Of a stretch of 64,000 nucleotides of DNA, positions 40,527-49,189 are shown in pieces. The DNA is from CAUTUX01 sp963545485. GTDB lineage: Bacteria; Bacillota; Clostridia; Christensenellales; CAG-917. The position numbers and the translations under genes are program-made. The stretch is taken from contig CAUUJG010000007.1 in NCBI GenBank assembly GCA_963545485.1, positions 1 to 64,000 of the forward strand, in the 5' to 3' direction. The notes beneath the pieces were generated by a model. That model was not told the DNA's origin. It did not search any database and saw nothing but the letters and a program-made list of their open reading frames with translations. How positions within the stretch are numbered: position 1 is the stretch's first letter; each line of letters opens with the position of its first letter.

Positions 40527-43166
40527 TTAATTAGCACTCTTTAATGCTGCTTGAGCTGCGGCAAGCCTTGCTATTGGTACTCTATATGGTGAGCAAGAGA
40601 CATAGTCAAGCCCTACATTGTGACAGAACTCAATTGTTGATGGATCGCCACCATGTTCTCCACAAATTCCCAAATGCAGATTGTTTCTTGTTTCTCTTCC
40701 TAATTTTGCAGCTATTTTAATTAATTGCCCGACACCCTTTTGATCAAGCTTTGCAAATGGATCAGACTCATATATTTTCTTGTCATAATAGTCCTTTAGG
40801 AATTTACCAGCATCATCTCTACTGAAACCAAATGTCATCTGTGTTAAGTCATTTGTACCAAATGAGAAAAATTCTGCTTCTGTTGCAATTTCATCTGCTG
40901 TAATTGCAGCACGAGGAATCTCAATCATAGTACCAATTTTAAATTTAAGCTTTGATTTATTTTCTTTAATCATTTCTTTTGCTGTTTCTGTAACGATGTT
41001 CTTTACATAAGCTAACTCTTTTACTTCTCCAACAAGCGGAATCATGATTTCTGGTACAATTTTCCAATCAGGATGTTTTTCTGAAATTTTAATTGCAGCA
41101 CCAATAACAGCTTTTGTCTGCATTACTGCTATTTCAGGATATGTAACTGATAATCTACATCCTCTGTGTCCCATCATAGGATTGAACTCATGTAGAGACC
41201 TTATGATACTTTTAATATCATCCACACTTTTACCCATCGTATTTGCCAAATCAGCAATATCTGCTTCATCTGTTGGTAGGAATTCATGTAATGGTGGATC
41301 TAAGAATCTAATTGTAGCTGGTAATCCTTCAAGAGTTTCATAAATTTGTTCAAAATCATTTTGTTGCATTGGCAAAATCTTTGCAAGTGCTTTTTCTCTA
41401 CCTTCTAATGTATCTGAACAAATCATTTCTCTAACAGCTTTGATCCTTGATTCTTCAAAGAACATGTGCTCTGTTCTGCACAATCCAATACCTTCTGCAC
41501 CAAAGTCTTTTGCTTGTTTTGCATCTTTTGGTGTATCAGCATTTGTTCTTACTTTTAATTTTCTGAATTTATCAGCCCATTCCATTACTCTAGCAAAGTC
41601 ACCAGTTAATTTTGCAGGAACTGTAGGAATCTCTTCTCCATAAATATTACCAGTAGAACCATCTAATGAAATCCAATCACCTTCTTTAAATGTCATTCCA
41701 CCTAATTCAAATGTTTTATTTTCTTCATCGATCTTAATATCGCCACAACCTGATACACAGCAAGTTCCCATTCCTCTTGCAACAACAGCTGCATGAGATG
41801 TCATACCACCACGAGCTGTTAAAATACCTTGAGAATAATGCATTCCTTCAATATCTTCTGGTGATGTCTCAAGCCTTACGAGAATAACTTTCTTTTCACC
41901 TTTTTTTGTTACCCATTCAGTTGCATCCTGTGCTGTGAATACAATTTTACCAGTTGCAGCACCTGGAGATGCCGGAAGTGCAGAAGCAATCTTTTTTGCA
42001 GCTTTTAATGCTTTTGCATCAAACTGAGGATGTAGCAAAGCATCTAACTGTTTTGGGTCAAGCATAAGTATTGCATCTTTAGGCTTAATCATTTTTTCAT
42101 CAACTAAGTCACATGCAATTTTCATTGCAGCTGCAGCCGTTCTTTTTCCGTTTCTTGTTTGCAGCATAAATAATTTACCTTCCTCAATTGTAAATTCCAT
42201 ATCCTGCATATCTCTATAATGCTTTTCAAGTTTATTAACTATTTTTACAAATTGATCATACGCTGCTGGATTTTCTTTTTGTAATTTTGATATTGGAGAT
42301 GGTGTTCTTACGCCAGCAACAACATCTTCACCCTGTGCGTTCATTAAATATTCACCAAATAAACCTTTTTCTCCAGTAGCAGGATTTCTTGAGAATGCAA
42401 CTCCTGTTCCTGATGTTTTTCCCATATTACCAAAAACCATCATCTGAACATTAACAGCTGTTCCCCAATCTCCAGGAATATCATTCATTCGTCTATAATA
42501 AATTGCTCTAGGATTATCCCAACTTCTAAAAACTGCCTTAATAGCACCCATAAGCTGCTCTTTTGGATCCTGTGGAAATGGCTTCCCGATTTTGTTTAAA
42601 TATTCAGCTTTAAATGCATTTGCCAAATTTTTTAAATCTTCTGCAGTTAACTCAGTATCTAGTTTTATTCCCTTTTCTTCTTTCTTTTTATCAATCAAAG
42701 CTTCAAAGTATTTTTTACCAACTTCCATAACTACATCGCTATACATCTGAATAAATCTTCTGTATGAATCATATGCAAATCTAGGATTGTTGGTTTTTTT
42801 TGCGAACTTTTCAACAACAACATCGTTTAAACCTAAATTCAAAATTGTATCCATCATTCCAGGCATTGATGCTCTTGCACCTGAACGCACAGAAACAAGT
42901 AAAGGATTCTCTTCCGAACCAAATTCTTTTCCTGTAATCTCTTCAAGCTTTTTAATGTTCTCCATTATTTCAGCTTCAATTGATGGATTAATTTTTTCTC
43001 CATCATTGTAATATTGTGTACATGCTTCTGTTGTAATTGTGAATCCTTGTGGAACTGGCATTCCTAATTTAGTCATCTCTGCCAAGTTTGCACCTTTACC
43101 ACCGAATAACGCTCTCTTATCACATTCTAATTCTGCTGCTTCTTTGAATTGATATACGAATTTCAT
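40527..43166 (-). CDS. ppdK: Pyruvate, phosphate dikinase
   Basis: Interconverts pyruvate + ATP + Pi with PEP + AMP + PPi; with enolase it can give PPi-linked glycolysis typical of anaerobes. The N-terminal ATP-grasp domain has FGGKGANLAEMTKLGMPVPQGF and SVRSGARASMPGMMDTILNLG. The phosphohistidine domain has LTARGGMTSHAAVVARGMG (catalytic His about 455). The C-terminal PEP/pyruvate barrel has GLCRTEHMFFE, FGTNDLTQMTFG and LGICGEHGGDP. At 879 residues it is full length. The start follows AGGAGGAA. It is a single-gene unit with its own promoter and terminator. Confidence 0.98.
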   Translation of the reverse strand: MKFVYQFKEAAELECDKRALFGGKGANLAEMTKLGMPVPQGFTITTEACTQYYNDGEKINPSIEAEIMENIKKLEEITGKEFGSEENPLLVSVRSGARASMPGMMDTILNLGLNDVVVEKFAKKTNNPRFAYDSYRRFIQMYSDVVMEVGKKYFEALIDKKKEEKGIKLDTELTAEDLKNLANAFKAEYLNKIGKPFPQDPKEQLMGAIKAVFRSWDNPRAIYYRRMNDIPGDWGTAVNVQMMVFGNMGKTSGTGVAFSRNPATGEKGLFGEYLMNAQGEDVVAGVRTPSPISKLQKENPAAYDQFVKIVNKLEKHYRDMQDMEFTIEEGKLFMLQTRNGKRTAAAAMKIACDLVDEKMIKPKDAILMLDPKQLDALLHPQFDAKALKAAKKIASALPASPGAATGKIVFTAQDATEWVTKKGEKKVILVRLETSPEDIEGMHYSQGILTARGGMTSHAAVVARGMGTCCVSGCGDIKIDEENKTFELGGMTFKEGDWISLDGSTGNIYGEEIPTVPAKLTGDFARVMEWADKFRKLKVRTNADTPKDAKQAKDFGAEGIGLCRTEHMFFEESRIKAVREMICSDTLEGREKALAKILPMQQNDFEQIYETLEGLPATIRFLDPPLHEFLPTDEADIADLANTMGKSVDDIKSIIRSLHEFNPMMGHRGCRLSVTYPEIAVMQTKAVIGAAIKISEKHPDWKIVPEIMIPLVGEVKELAYVKNIVTETAKEMIKENKSKLKFKIGTMIEIPRAAITADEIATEAEFFSFGTNDLTQMTFGFSRDDAGKFLKDYYDKKIYESDPFAKLDQKGVGQLIKIAAKLGRETRNNLHLGICGEHGGDPSTIEFCHNVGLDYVSCSPYRVPIARLAAAQAALKSAN

Positions 43167-43200
43167 TGAAATTCCTCCTAAAATTTAATTACTGTCAATG

Positions 43201-43229
43201 AGTATAACAAATGCGTTTTTTTATAGCAA
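43201..43229 (-). promoter_or_regulatory. ppdK promoter
   Basis: Minus strand TTGCTA (43229-43224), 17-nt spacer, TATACT (43206-43201), start near 43194, giving a leader of about 28 nt with an AGGAGG site. Confidence 0.65.
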
Positions 43230-43342
43230 ACCAATATATATTTTCAAGGGTATTTTTAAGGCAAACAATAAATAAACTATATCTTACTCTACAGTGTACA
43301 AATAAACTTTTTTTGTAAAATTAATTTTTAATTTGTTACTAA

Positions 43343-43915
43343 TTAAACAGCTTTAATATTGATGTCTACTGTGTTAAATAAAATTTTTAAATCTAAACTA
43401 ATTGAAACCTTATCAACATATAAGAGCTCAAGATTTAATTTATCAATCCACTCAAGATTCTCACCTTTGATGGTGTCCTTTATTGATTTCATCCCAGGAC
43501 GAACATACCATCTTGCTTGATGTCTACCAACAACCAAACTTTCTTGATTGGTATTTAATGCTTCAGGTCCAATAAAACTCATCTCTCCAATTAGAACATG
43601 AAAAAGTAGCGGAATTCTATATAATTTAGTCTTTTTAAGAAATTTACCATAACCACTCAATCTTTCTTCTTCACTGATTATAGTGTCATCTCTTTGCTTT
43701 TTAGGTTTTTTTGTTCTAAATGTGACCATTTTAAAAGTTTTTGCACTTTTCCCTATTTTCACTGATTTGCTAAACGGACGACCACCCATAAAGATTAAAC
43801 CAAGAATTATTAGAAACAAGATAATAGGCAAAGCTAAAAGGATTCCTAAAAAACTGAATATAATATCAAAAAATCTTTTACCATATACGACACCTGGCTT
43901 TTGATAATTATGCAT
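43343..43915 (-). CDS. Bacterial sugar transferase (undecaprenyl-phosphate glycosyl-1-phosphate transferase type)
   Basis: A short 190-residue enzyme of the WcaJ/EpsL-like family that would load a sugar phosphate onto undecaprenyl phosphate at the inner face of the membrane. It shows the basic start GVVYGKRFFDIIFSFLGILL, one membrane helix (about 15-45), then KTFKMVTFRTKK and ERLSGYGKFLKKTKLYRIPLLFHVLIGEMSFIGPEAL (abridged). The usual R-x-S-L-D-E-L-P-Q segment is here K-T-K-L-Y-R-I-P-L-L, a divergent form. No other polysaccharide genes are adjacent. It follows dus after about 60 bases on the same strand. Confidence 0.85.
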   Translation of the reverse strand: MHNYQKPGVVYGKRFFDIIFSFLGILLALPIILFLIILGLIFMGGRPFSKSVKIGKSAKTFKMVTFRTKKPKKQRDDTIISEEERLSGYGKFLKKTKLYRIPLLFHVLIGEMSFIGPEALNTNQESLVVGRHQARWYVRPGMKSIKDTIKGENLEWIDKLNLELLYVDKVSISLDLKILFNTVDINIKAV

Positions 43916-43976
43916 ATTCCTCCTTAGCTTTAATTTACAATATCACATTGTTATATATTTTTAAAGACAAAAAACT

Positions 43977-44918
43977 CTATAAAACATCTCTTAATTCATT
44001 ATTTATAAGCGACATCATATCTTGATAATTGCTTAAACTAATAATCTTCATTTTAATTTCCTTAACACTATTCAATCCTTTTAAATAGAAACATAAATTT
44101 GATTTCATTAAATTAAGAATAATGTGCTGGGGCATATATTCATTAAGAATTTCTATGTGTTCAAGAACCGCATCGTATTTAGTGATACAGTCGCTTTTAT
44201 TTAATAGTTCGGAAAATATTCCCGGATTGCCTAATGAACCTCTTCCAACCATATACGCATCTGCACAAGTTTCTTTCTTTATCCTATCAAATGTTATTCT
44301 ATCTTTAATATCCCCATTTGCAATAACAGGAATTTTTAAAAGTTTTTTTAAATTTTTAGTTACTTCATGATTAGCTGTACCCTGATACATTTGAACTCTG
44401 GTTCTTGGATGTATTGCAACTGCACTACATCCGGCTTTTTCAACTTCTGTAGCAATATCGTATGCAAGCACACTACTGGCATCAATTCCACTACGAATTT
44501 TTACCGTAACAGGCTTTCTACTCCCTTCAATTGCCGCACGAACAATTTCTCCAGCTAGTTTTGGGTTCTCAAGTAATTTTGAACCATCGCCATTATTTAC
44601 AATTTTTCTAACAGGACATCCCATATTAATATCTATTATTTCAAATTTTTCAAATACACCACTTTTACAAGCCTTATATATAAACTCTGGTTCAGAGCCA
44701 AAGATCTGAACTGCTGTTTTATTAAAGTCTTTTTTAGACTTATAAAGTAATTGAAATGTCTTTTCACTACCATATACAATGCCCTTGGCTGAAATCATTT
44801 CTGTATATGTGAGCCCAGCACCCGCTTTGCCCGCAAGATACCTATATCCTGCTTCAGAGTATCCTGCCATTGGGGCTGCAAAGATATTAGATTTAAGTTC
44901 TAAATTACCTATTTTCAT
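43977..44918 (-). CDS. tRNA-dihydrouridine synthase
   Basis: FMN-dependent reduction of uridine in tRNA. Motifs are NIFAAPMAGYSEAGYR, the FMN-binding GCPVRKIVNNGDGSKLLENP with catalytic Cys (about residue 99), VTVKIRSGID, AIHPRTRVQMYQG and VIANGDIKDR, then AYMVGRGSLGNPGIF. The 5' end overlaps the mazG stop. I chose ATG 44918 over the TTG one codon earlier. At 313 residues it is typical of DusB-like bacterial enzymes, though which uridine is modified cannot be told. Confidence 0.94.
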   Translation of the reverse strand: MKIGNLELKSNIFAAPMAGYSEAGYRYLAGKAGAGLTYTEMISAKGIVYGSEKTFQLLYKSKKDFNKTAVQIFGSEPEFIYKACKSGVFEKFEIIDINMGCPVRKIVNNGDGSKLLENPKLAGEIVRAAIEGSRKPVTVKIRSGIDASSVLAYDIATEVEKAGCSAVAIHPRTRVQMYQGTANHEVTKNLKKLLKIPVIANGDIKDRITFDRIKKETCADAYMVGRGSLGNPGIFSELLNKSDCITKYDAVLEHIEILNEYMPQHIILNLMKSNLCFYLKGLNSVKEIKMKIISLSNYQDMMSLINNELRDVL

Positions 44919-45951
44919 CAACTTTTAAATCCGCAACTTCTTTCAGTGACATTTTATTCAACAACGAAGAATATTTTAATTTAATTTCATCCCATAAATT
45001 GTTTAAATTGTTAATGTCTAATTCTGATATTTTTTTGTTATATTTTTTTAATGCATACTTTTCTAAAATAATATATCTTTTTATAAACTTTTCAGTTGCA
45101 AGCCTTAATGCTGTTTCAGGTTCCACTTTATTAATTCTTAATAAATTAACTACGGAAAAAATTATATCCCCACCTTCTATATTTTTGTCTTCACTATTTG
45201 CTTCTAAAAATTCAGTTATTTCTTCTTGAATTTTTTCTATAATTTCCTGATTATTTACAAAATCAAAATTTGAATCTGCAGCTATTTTTTGTGATTTATT
45301 TGCATACATAAGACTTGGCAAAGCATTACATAGCTGTAATATTCTATCAGTATCACTTTTTTGTTCTTTTTCACGAAGCTTCGCTTTGTTCCAAAAATTA
45401 AGAGCCTCTTGCGAAGATGTGGCTTGATCTGAACCAAAAATATGTGTGTGGCGTGAAATCAGTTTGTTACATACTTCATTCAGTACATCATTAATATTAA
45501 ATTCTTGTTCATCACTGGCTATTGCTGCATGAAAAACTACTTGTAAAAGCACATCTCCTATTTCTTCTTGCATCATTGTTTTATTTTTCAAATCAATAGC
45601 TTCTACTAACTCATATGTCTCTTCAATTAAATTTTGCTTAATACTGAGATGTGTTTGTACTTTATCCCATGCACAGCCATTCTCTCCTCTCAGAATTTTC
45701 ATAATTTCTTCCAAATCATTAAATGAATAACTATATCTAGAAGTTAATTCTGTATTTTGTATGAAGATAATATCATCAGAAATTTGTTTAAAATTAATTT
45801 GTTGAGCAACAAGTTGATCAATATATGATTTTGGACATTCAAACAAAATATTATCTATAGAATACTCAAGATTCATATTATCACTATATTTAAGGATTCT
45901 TATATCTGTGTTTTTTTCTTTTTCTAAAAATTCAATTATTTCTTTTCTCAT
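44905..45951 (-). CDS. mazG: MazG-type nucleoside triphosphate pyrophosphohydrolase
   Basis: Hydrolyses NTPs to NMP and PPi. The MazG core is CAWDKVQTHLSIKQNLIEETYELVEAI (abridged) followed by EEIGDVLLQVVFHAAIA, giving the EExxE and ExxD metal sites (about residues 112-150). A second, weaker MazG repeat follows (EITEFLEANSEDKNIEGGDIIFSVVN). The first 85 residues are an extra domain of unknown role. It overlaps the small upstream gene by four bases and dus by 14 bases. Confidence 0.92.
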   Translation of the reverse strand: MRKEIIEFLEKEKNTDIRILKYSDNMNLEYSIDNILFECPKSYIDQLVAQQINFKQISDDIIFIQNTELTSRYSYSFNDLEEIMKILRGENGCAWDKVQTHLSIKQNLIEETYELVEAIDLKNKTMMQEEIGDVLLQVVFHAAIASDEQEFNINDVLNEVCNKLISRHTHIFGSDQATSSQEALNFWNKAKLREKEQKSDTDRILQLCNALPSLMYANKSQKIAADSNFDFVNNQEIIEKIQEEITEFLEANSEDKNIEGGDIIFSVVNLLRINKVEPETALRLATEKFIKRYIILEKYALKKYNKKISELDINNLNNLWDEIKLKYSSLLNKMSLKEVADLKVDENR

Positions 45952-46202
45952 TTATATATTTCTATTTCAAATTTTGTAAACTCTACTGACTCCATAAAAT
46001 CATCAGGTAGAAATGCAAATCGTCTAAATTGCTTCATATGTTTAATTTGAGAGTCTAAAAGTACTGGACATGATAAATCAAGTTTTTCACATGCAAACTT
46101 GAGCATCTTGAATATGTTTTCATAATTTATTCTTACAACTCCATCATAAACAATATCTTTAAGTATTTTATCTTTTTGCATCACTTTTGCCCAAGCTTTC
46201 AT
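45948..46202 (-). CDS. Conserved-looking hypothetical protein, 84 aa
   Basis: Family not recognised. It is a small soluble protein with mixed charged and hydrophobic content: MKAWAKVMQKDKILKDIVYD at the start, and FRRFAFLPDDFMESVEFTKFEIEIY at the end. Reality is supported by tight packing: it begins five bases after the flavin reductase-like gene and its stop overlaps the mazG start as ATGA. It may belong to the same housekeeping unit; no function is proposed. Confidence 0.7.
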   Translation of the reverse strand: MKAWAKVMQKDKILKDIVYDGVVRINYENIFKMLKFACEKLDLSCPVLLDSQIKHMKQFRRFAFLPDDFMESVEFTKFEIEIYK

Positions 46203-46207
46203 AAATT

Positions 46208-46672
46208 TTAATATTCCTCTATTATTTCACCAAAATACAATGTATGCATGTCTTTTGTCGGATAGAACTTTTCATAATCTCTTAATGGCATATCTTTCAT
46301 TTCCATTTTATAAACAACTATACATTCAAAATATTTTGAACATCCCTTTACTACACTTTCATCAAGTTGCCTTGCTTTTTGTTTTTCAATATTTGCAATT
46401 TCCCACTTATTGCAGTCACGACCACTCTTTGTTCCACAAATAGAAATTGCTTTTTGCATAGTATCTTTTTCTGGAATGCTGATTGTAAAGTGATTATTTT
46501 TATCAACAAATTTTTTTGTATATCTTGATTCTCTAACAGGAGTAATGAAAATTTTCTTTCCCCACATCACACCAATAAATCCCCAACTAGCAGTCATAAC
46601 ATTGTTACCAGATACTAGAAATGCTCCTGTATTAAATGCAACATCTAAATTCTTATTTATATCTAAATTCAT
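46208..46672 (-). CDS. Flavin reductase-like (FMN-binding split-barrel) protein
   Basis: The sequence has the split-barrel pattern of flavin reductase-like proteins: GAFLVSGNNVMTASWGFIGVMWGKKIFIT (abridged), VRESRYTKKFVDKNNHFTISIP, and CGTKSGRDCNKW, where flavin would bind. At 155 residues it is a compact member; a specific substrate is not known. I chose ATG 46672 because GAGGTG lies just upstream and the longer frame would start inside it. It heads the operon with the small hypothetical gene, mazG and dus. Confidence 0.88.
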   Translation of the reverse strand: MNLDINKNLDVAFNTGAFLVSGNNVMTASWGFIGVMWGKKIFITPVRESRYTKKFVDKNNHFTISIPEKDTMQKAISICGTKSGRDCNKWEIANIEKQKARQLDESVVKGCSKYFECIVVYKMEMKDMPLRDYEKFYPTKDMHTLYFGEIIEEY

Positions 46673-46757
46673 TACACACCTCATAAAAAATTATATATGA
46701 TATCCGAATAGATAAAAAATAATTGCCGTTGCTATTTAAGCATGTTAGTATAATTTT

Positions 46758-46795
46758 GTTGGTGTCGGAAACCCAACTAATCAAAAACCGAGGTG
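46758..46795 (+). promoter_or_regulatory. PreQ1-I riboswitch controlling queT
   Basis: P1 is GTTGG (46758-46762) with CCAAC (46773-46777). The loop TCGG (46765-46768) can pair with CCGA (46788-46791) as the pseudoknot P2 across the A-rich tail TAATCAAAAA. This is the compact H-type architecture of preQ1 class I aptamers. The 3' strand of P2 runs into GAGGTG, the ribosome binding site of the gene at 46800, so ligand binding should block translation. A plausible promoter is TTGCCG (46723-46728), 17 nt, TAGTAT (46746-46751), with a start at 46758. Confidence 0.85.
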
Positions 46796-46799
46796 TATT

Positions 46800-47348
46800 T
46801 TGAAAAAAAGCATTAGAGCAATCGCTCGATCTGGCATTATAGCCGCAATCTATTTTGTTATTACATTTATTTTATCATTAGTTAACCTAGCATATGGACC
46901 ACTTCAATTTCGTTTATCAGAAGTGTTAACATTACTGCCAGTTCTCTTGCCAGAAGGAGTTCCTGGAATTATGTTTGGATGTATGTTCTCAAATTTATTA
47001 TCTCCTTACGGAGCTGTAGATATTGTTATAGGTACATTTGCAAGTTCAATTGCAGCAATATTAACACGACACTTAAGAAAAAATCTTTATCTTGCAGCAA
47101 TGCCACCTATCATTATTAATGCATTATTAGTTCCGGTTATATTCTTATTCTTAGATCAAGAAACTATATACTGGATAGCATTTCTTGAAATATTTACCAG
47201 TCAAAGTATAGTAATTTTATTCGCAGGAATACCATTTATATTGGTTCTTAAGGATGCCTTAATTAAATCAAATCTAATAAAAAAAGAATATTACATTAAA
47301 AATTCTATTAAAATTCCTAAAAAATTACGCCAATTGCATCATTTTTGA
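46800..47348 (+). CDS. queT: QueT-family transporter of queuosine precursor
   Basis: An integral membrane protein of about five or six helices in 182 residues, resembling the QueT (DUF988) S-component of ECF transporters. Motifs are ARSGIIAAIYFVITFIL, YGPLQFRLSEVLTLLPVL and PEGVPGIMFGCMFSNLLSPYG. It presumably imports preQ1 or preQ0 for tRNA queuosine together with an ECF module encoded elsewhere. The start is TTG, placed by the GAGGTG site that overlaps the preQ1 aptamer. No queuosine biosynthesis gene is in the window, which fits salvage. Confidence 0.92.
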   Translation: MKKSIRAIARSGIIAAIYFVITFILSLVNLAYGPLQFRLSEVLTLLPVLLPEGVPGIMFGCMFSNLLSPYGAVDIVIGTFASSIAAILTRHLRKNLYLAAMPPIIINALLVPVIFLFLDQETIYWIAFLEIFTSQSIVILFAGIPFILVLKDALIKSNLIKKEYYIKNSIKIPKKLRQLHHF

Positions 47349-47394
47349 TGTGTATTTATTTTAGAACTCTAAATATTGACATAATATAGAATAC

Positions 47395-47973
47395 TCAATT
47401 TTTAGAATACTTTTTAAGGCAATAATGAATTATATTTTCAGAAAATAGTTCTTCATATACAAGTTCAAAACCCATTTTTTCATATATTAAAATATTGTTT
47501 TTATCATGAGTTTCAAGATATATATTTTTGCCATTAGATAAAATTTCAATCATTTTTTTTGCTATACCTTTTCCTCTACATTCTTTATTTACTCCAAGAT
47601 TTCTTACATAGCAATCTTTAGATTTATCAAAATATTTTGCTGCAATTGCTTTTGCAAAATTTATATATTCTTTAATTTTTTCAAGTTCATCTTTTGGTAT
47701 TATGTTTAACAATTGAATTATGAAATCTTTTTTATAACAATTTTTCAAATCCTCATCGCCCGGTTTCTGTATTACACATAATCCCTCAAAATTTCCAAAT
47801 ACATATGTAAATTTATATGTTGGATACAGCTCATATAAAAACATATTGTACATTTTGAAAAATTTATTTTCACTACTTATAAAATAATCATATGCTTTAT
47901 ATTCGTAAAAAAATTCAGTAAATTTTTTTGCTGCAACTTTAATTTCTTTTTTTAAAATTTTTCTTATTTCCAT
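47395..47973 (-). CDS. GNAT-family N-acetyltransferase
   Basis: The C-terminal half has the GNAT acetyl-CoA motif: YVRNLGVNKECRGKGIAKKMIEIL (motif A, R/QxxGxG/A as RGKGIA, about residues 138-143), then NIYLETHDKNNILIYEKMGFELV (motif B). The first 110 residues are charged and less conserved. The substrate is unknown. I chose ATG 47973 rather than the TTG seven codons upstream. TATAAT (47985-47980) ends six bases before this ATG and no Shine-Dalgarno exists, so the mRNA is probably leaderless. It is divergent from the recombinase gene. Confidence 0.85.
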   Translation of the reverse strand: MEIRKILKKEIKVAAKKFTEFFYEYKAYDYFISSENKFFKMYNMFLYELYPTYKFTYVFGNFEGLCVIQKPGDEDLKNCYKKDFIIQLLNIIPKDELEKIKEYINFAKAIAAKYFDKSKDCYVRNLGVNKECRGKGIAKKMIEILSNGKNIYLETHDKNNILIYEKMGFELVYEELFSENIIHYCLKKYSKN

Positions 47974-47979
47974 GCTGTC

Positions 47980-47985
47980 ATTATA
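47980..47985 (-). promoter_or_regulatory. -10 box positioned for a leaderless GNAT mRNA
   Basis: TATAAT on the minus strand, then six bases (GACAGC), then ATG 47973. The -35 region is poor, so this rests mainly on the -10 and the lack of any ribosome binding site. Confidence 0.45.
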
Positions 47986-48034
47986 ATATACCAATATATC
48001 TACAAACAGCTTTTATATATGTTAATATTGAAAT

Positions 48035-49099
48035 ATGGATTATTACAGAGAACGGGATATCAATAATATTAAAAAAATTCAAATTTTACTAAATGAACTT
48101 CCCTACTTTTGTAGCGAATACTTCGTTGGTATTGAGCAAAGCACGTCAACACTTACAAGATTAAATTATGCTCATGATTTAAAAACATTTTTCACTTATT
48201 TGCATGAAAATATCCTTATTTTCAAAAATACAAAAGTCGAAGAACTTTCAATTTCTGACTTAGAAAAAATAACTATTTCACATATTGAAAACTTCTTATC
48301 ATATCTTAGCTTTTATGATAAAGATGGTATTAATCATACAAATAAAGAAGCCAGCAAGTCGAGAAAATTATCTAGCATCAGACATATGCTAGCCTATTTT
48401 TATAATAAAGAAAAAATTGCAAAAAATGTTGGAGTAAAAGTAAAAAATCCAAAACTTCACAAAAAAGAAATTATTAGGTTAAAAGAAAATGAAGCCAACG
48501 ACTTAATTGAAACTGTTACTTGTGGAAAAGGCTTAACGAATAAAGAATATGCCTCTGCTGTAAGAACAAAAGAGAGGGATTTAGCATTAATCACTCTTCT
48601 ATTATCTACTGGTATCCGTATTAGTGAATGTGTTGGATTAAATATAAGTAATATAAATCTTGAAGAAAAACAGTTTAAAGTTAAGCGTAAAGGTGGGAAC
48701 GAACAAATATTATATTTTAATGATATTGTTAAAGATTTACTTGAAACATATATTAATGACGAAAGAATGTCCATACAAAACGAGATTGAATTAATAAATG
48801 GCAATACAGAACCATTATTTTTTTCATTACAAAAAAAACGTATGTCTACAAGAGCAATTCAAAATTTAGTAAAAAAATTTGCAAAAATTGTTACTCCCTT
48901 AAAAAATATTACTCCCCACAAACTTCGATCAACTTTCGGAACAACTTTATATTCAAAAACAGGTGATATTTATCTTGTAGCTGATATTTTAGGTCACAAA
49001 GATGTAAATACAACAGTTAAACATTATGTAGCTAAAGATGAAGATAAACTTAGAGATGCTGCAGATTTAATTGATTTTACAAATAAGCCAGAAGATTAA
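48035..49099 (+). CDS. Tyrosine recombinase of the XerC/XerD type
   Basis: An N-terminal SAM-like core-binding domain (about residues 20-145) is followed by the catalytic domain with STGIRISECVGLNISNI (catalytic Arg), KRKGGNEQILYF (Lys), TPHKLRSTFGT (HxxR), LGHKDVNTTVKHYV (His and nucleophile Tyr, about 330). At 354 residues it is longer than classical XerC/D, with insertions near 35-90 and 245-265. It could be the chromosome dimer resolvase or a mobile-element integrase; no dif-like or att site was recognised nearby. No Shine-Dalgarno precedes the ATG; a weak TAATAT lies six bases upstream. Confidence 0.9.
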   Translation: MDYYRERDINNIKKIQILLNELPYFCSEYFVGIEQSTSTLTRLNYAHDLKTFFTYLHENILIFKNTKVEELSISDLEKITISHIENFLSYLSFYDKDGINHTNKEASKSRKLSSIRHMLAYFYNKEKIAKNVGVKVKNPKLHKKEIIRLKENEANDLIETVTCGKGLTNKEYASAVRTKERDLALITLLLSTGIRISECVGLNISNINLEEKQFKVKRKGGNEQILYFNDIVKDLLETYINDERMSIQNEIELINGNTEPLFFSLQKKRMSTRAIQNLVKKFAKIVTPLKNITPHKLRSTFGTTLYSKTGDIYLVADILGHKDVNTTVKHYVAKDEDKLRDAADLIDFTNKPED

Positions 49100-49153
49100 T
49101 ATAAATTATGGCGTTTTTTATAATAAAAAAAATTTTTATATTAAATTTTAAAA

Positions 49154-49183
49154 TTGACTTTAAACTAATTTAAAATATATACT
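49154..49183 (+). promoter_or_regulatory. Promoter giving a leaderless mRNA for the PadR-membrane protein
   Basis: TTGACT (49154-49159), 18-nt spacer, TATACT (49178-49183), then six bases and the ATG at 49190. No Shine-Dalgarno is present upstream of either the ATG at 49190 or that at 49196. Confidence 0.6.
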
Positions 49184-49189
49184 TTCTAC

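Noticed and set aside
46749..46754. TATAAT as the -10 box of queT
   Set aside because: Its start site would fall inside P1 of the preQ1 aptamer; TAGTAT at 46746-46751 with TTGCCG fits the aptamer 5' end better.
48035..49099. A dif or attachment site next to the tyrosine recombinase
   Set aside because: No convincing 28-bp dif-like or direct-repeat site was found in the flanking gaps by eye.
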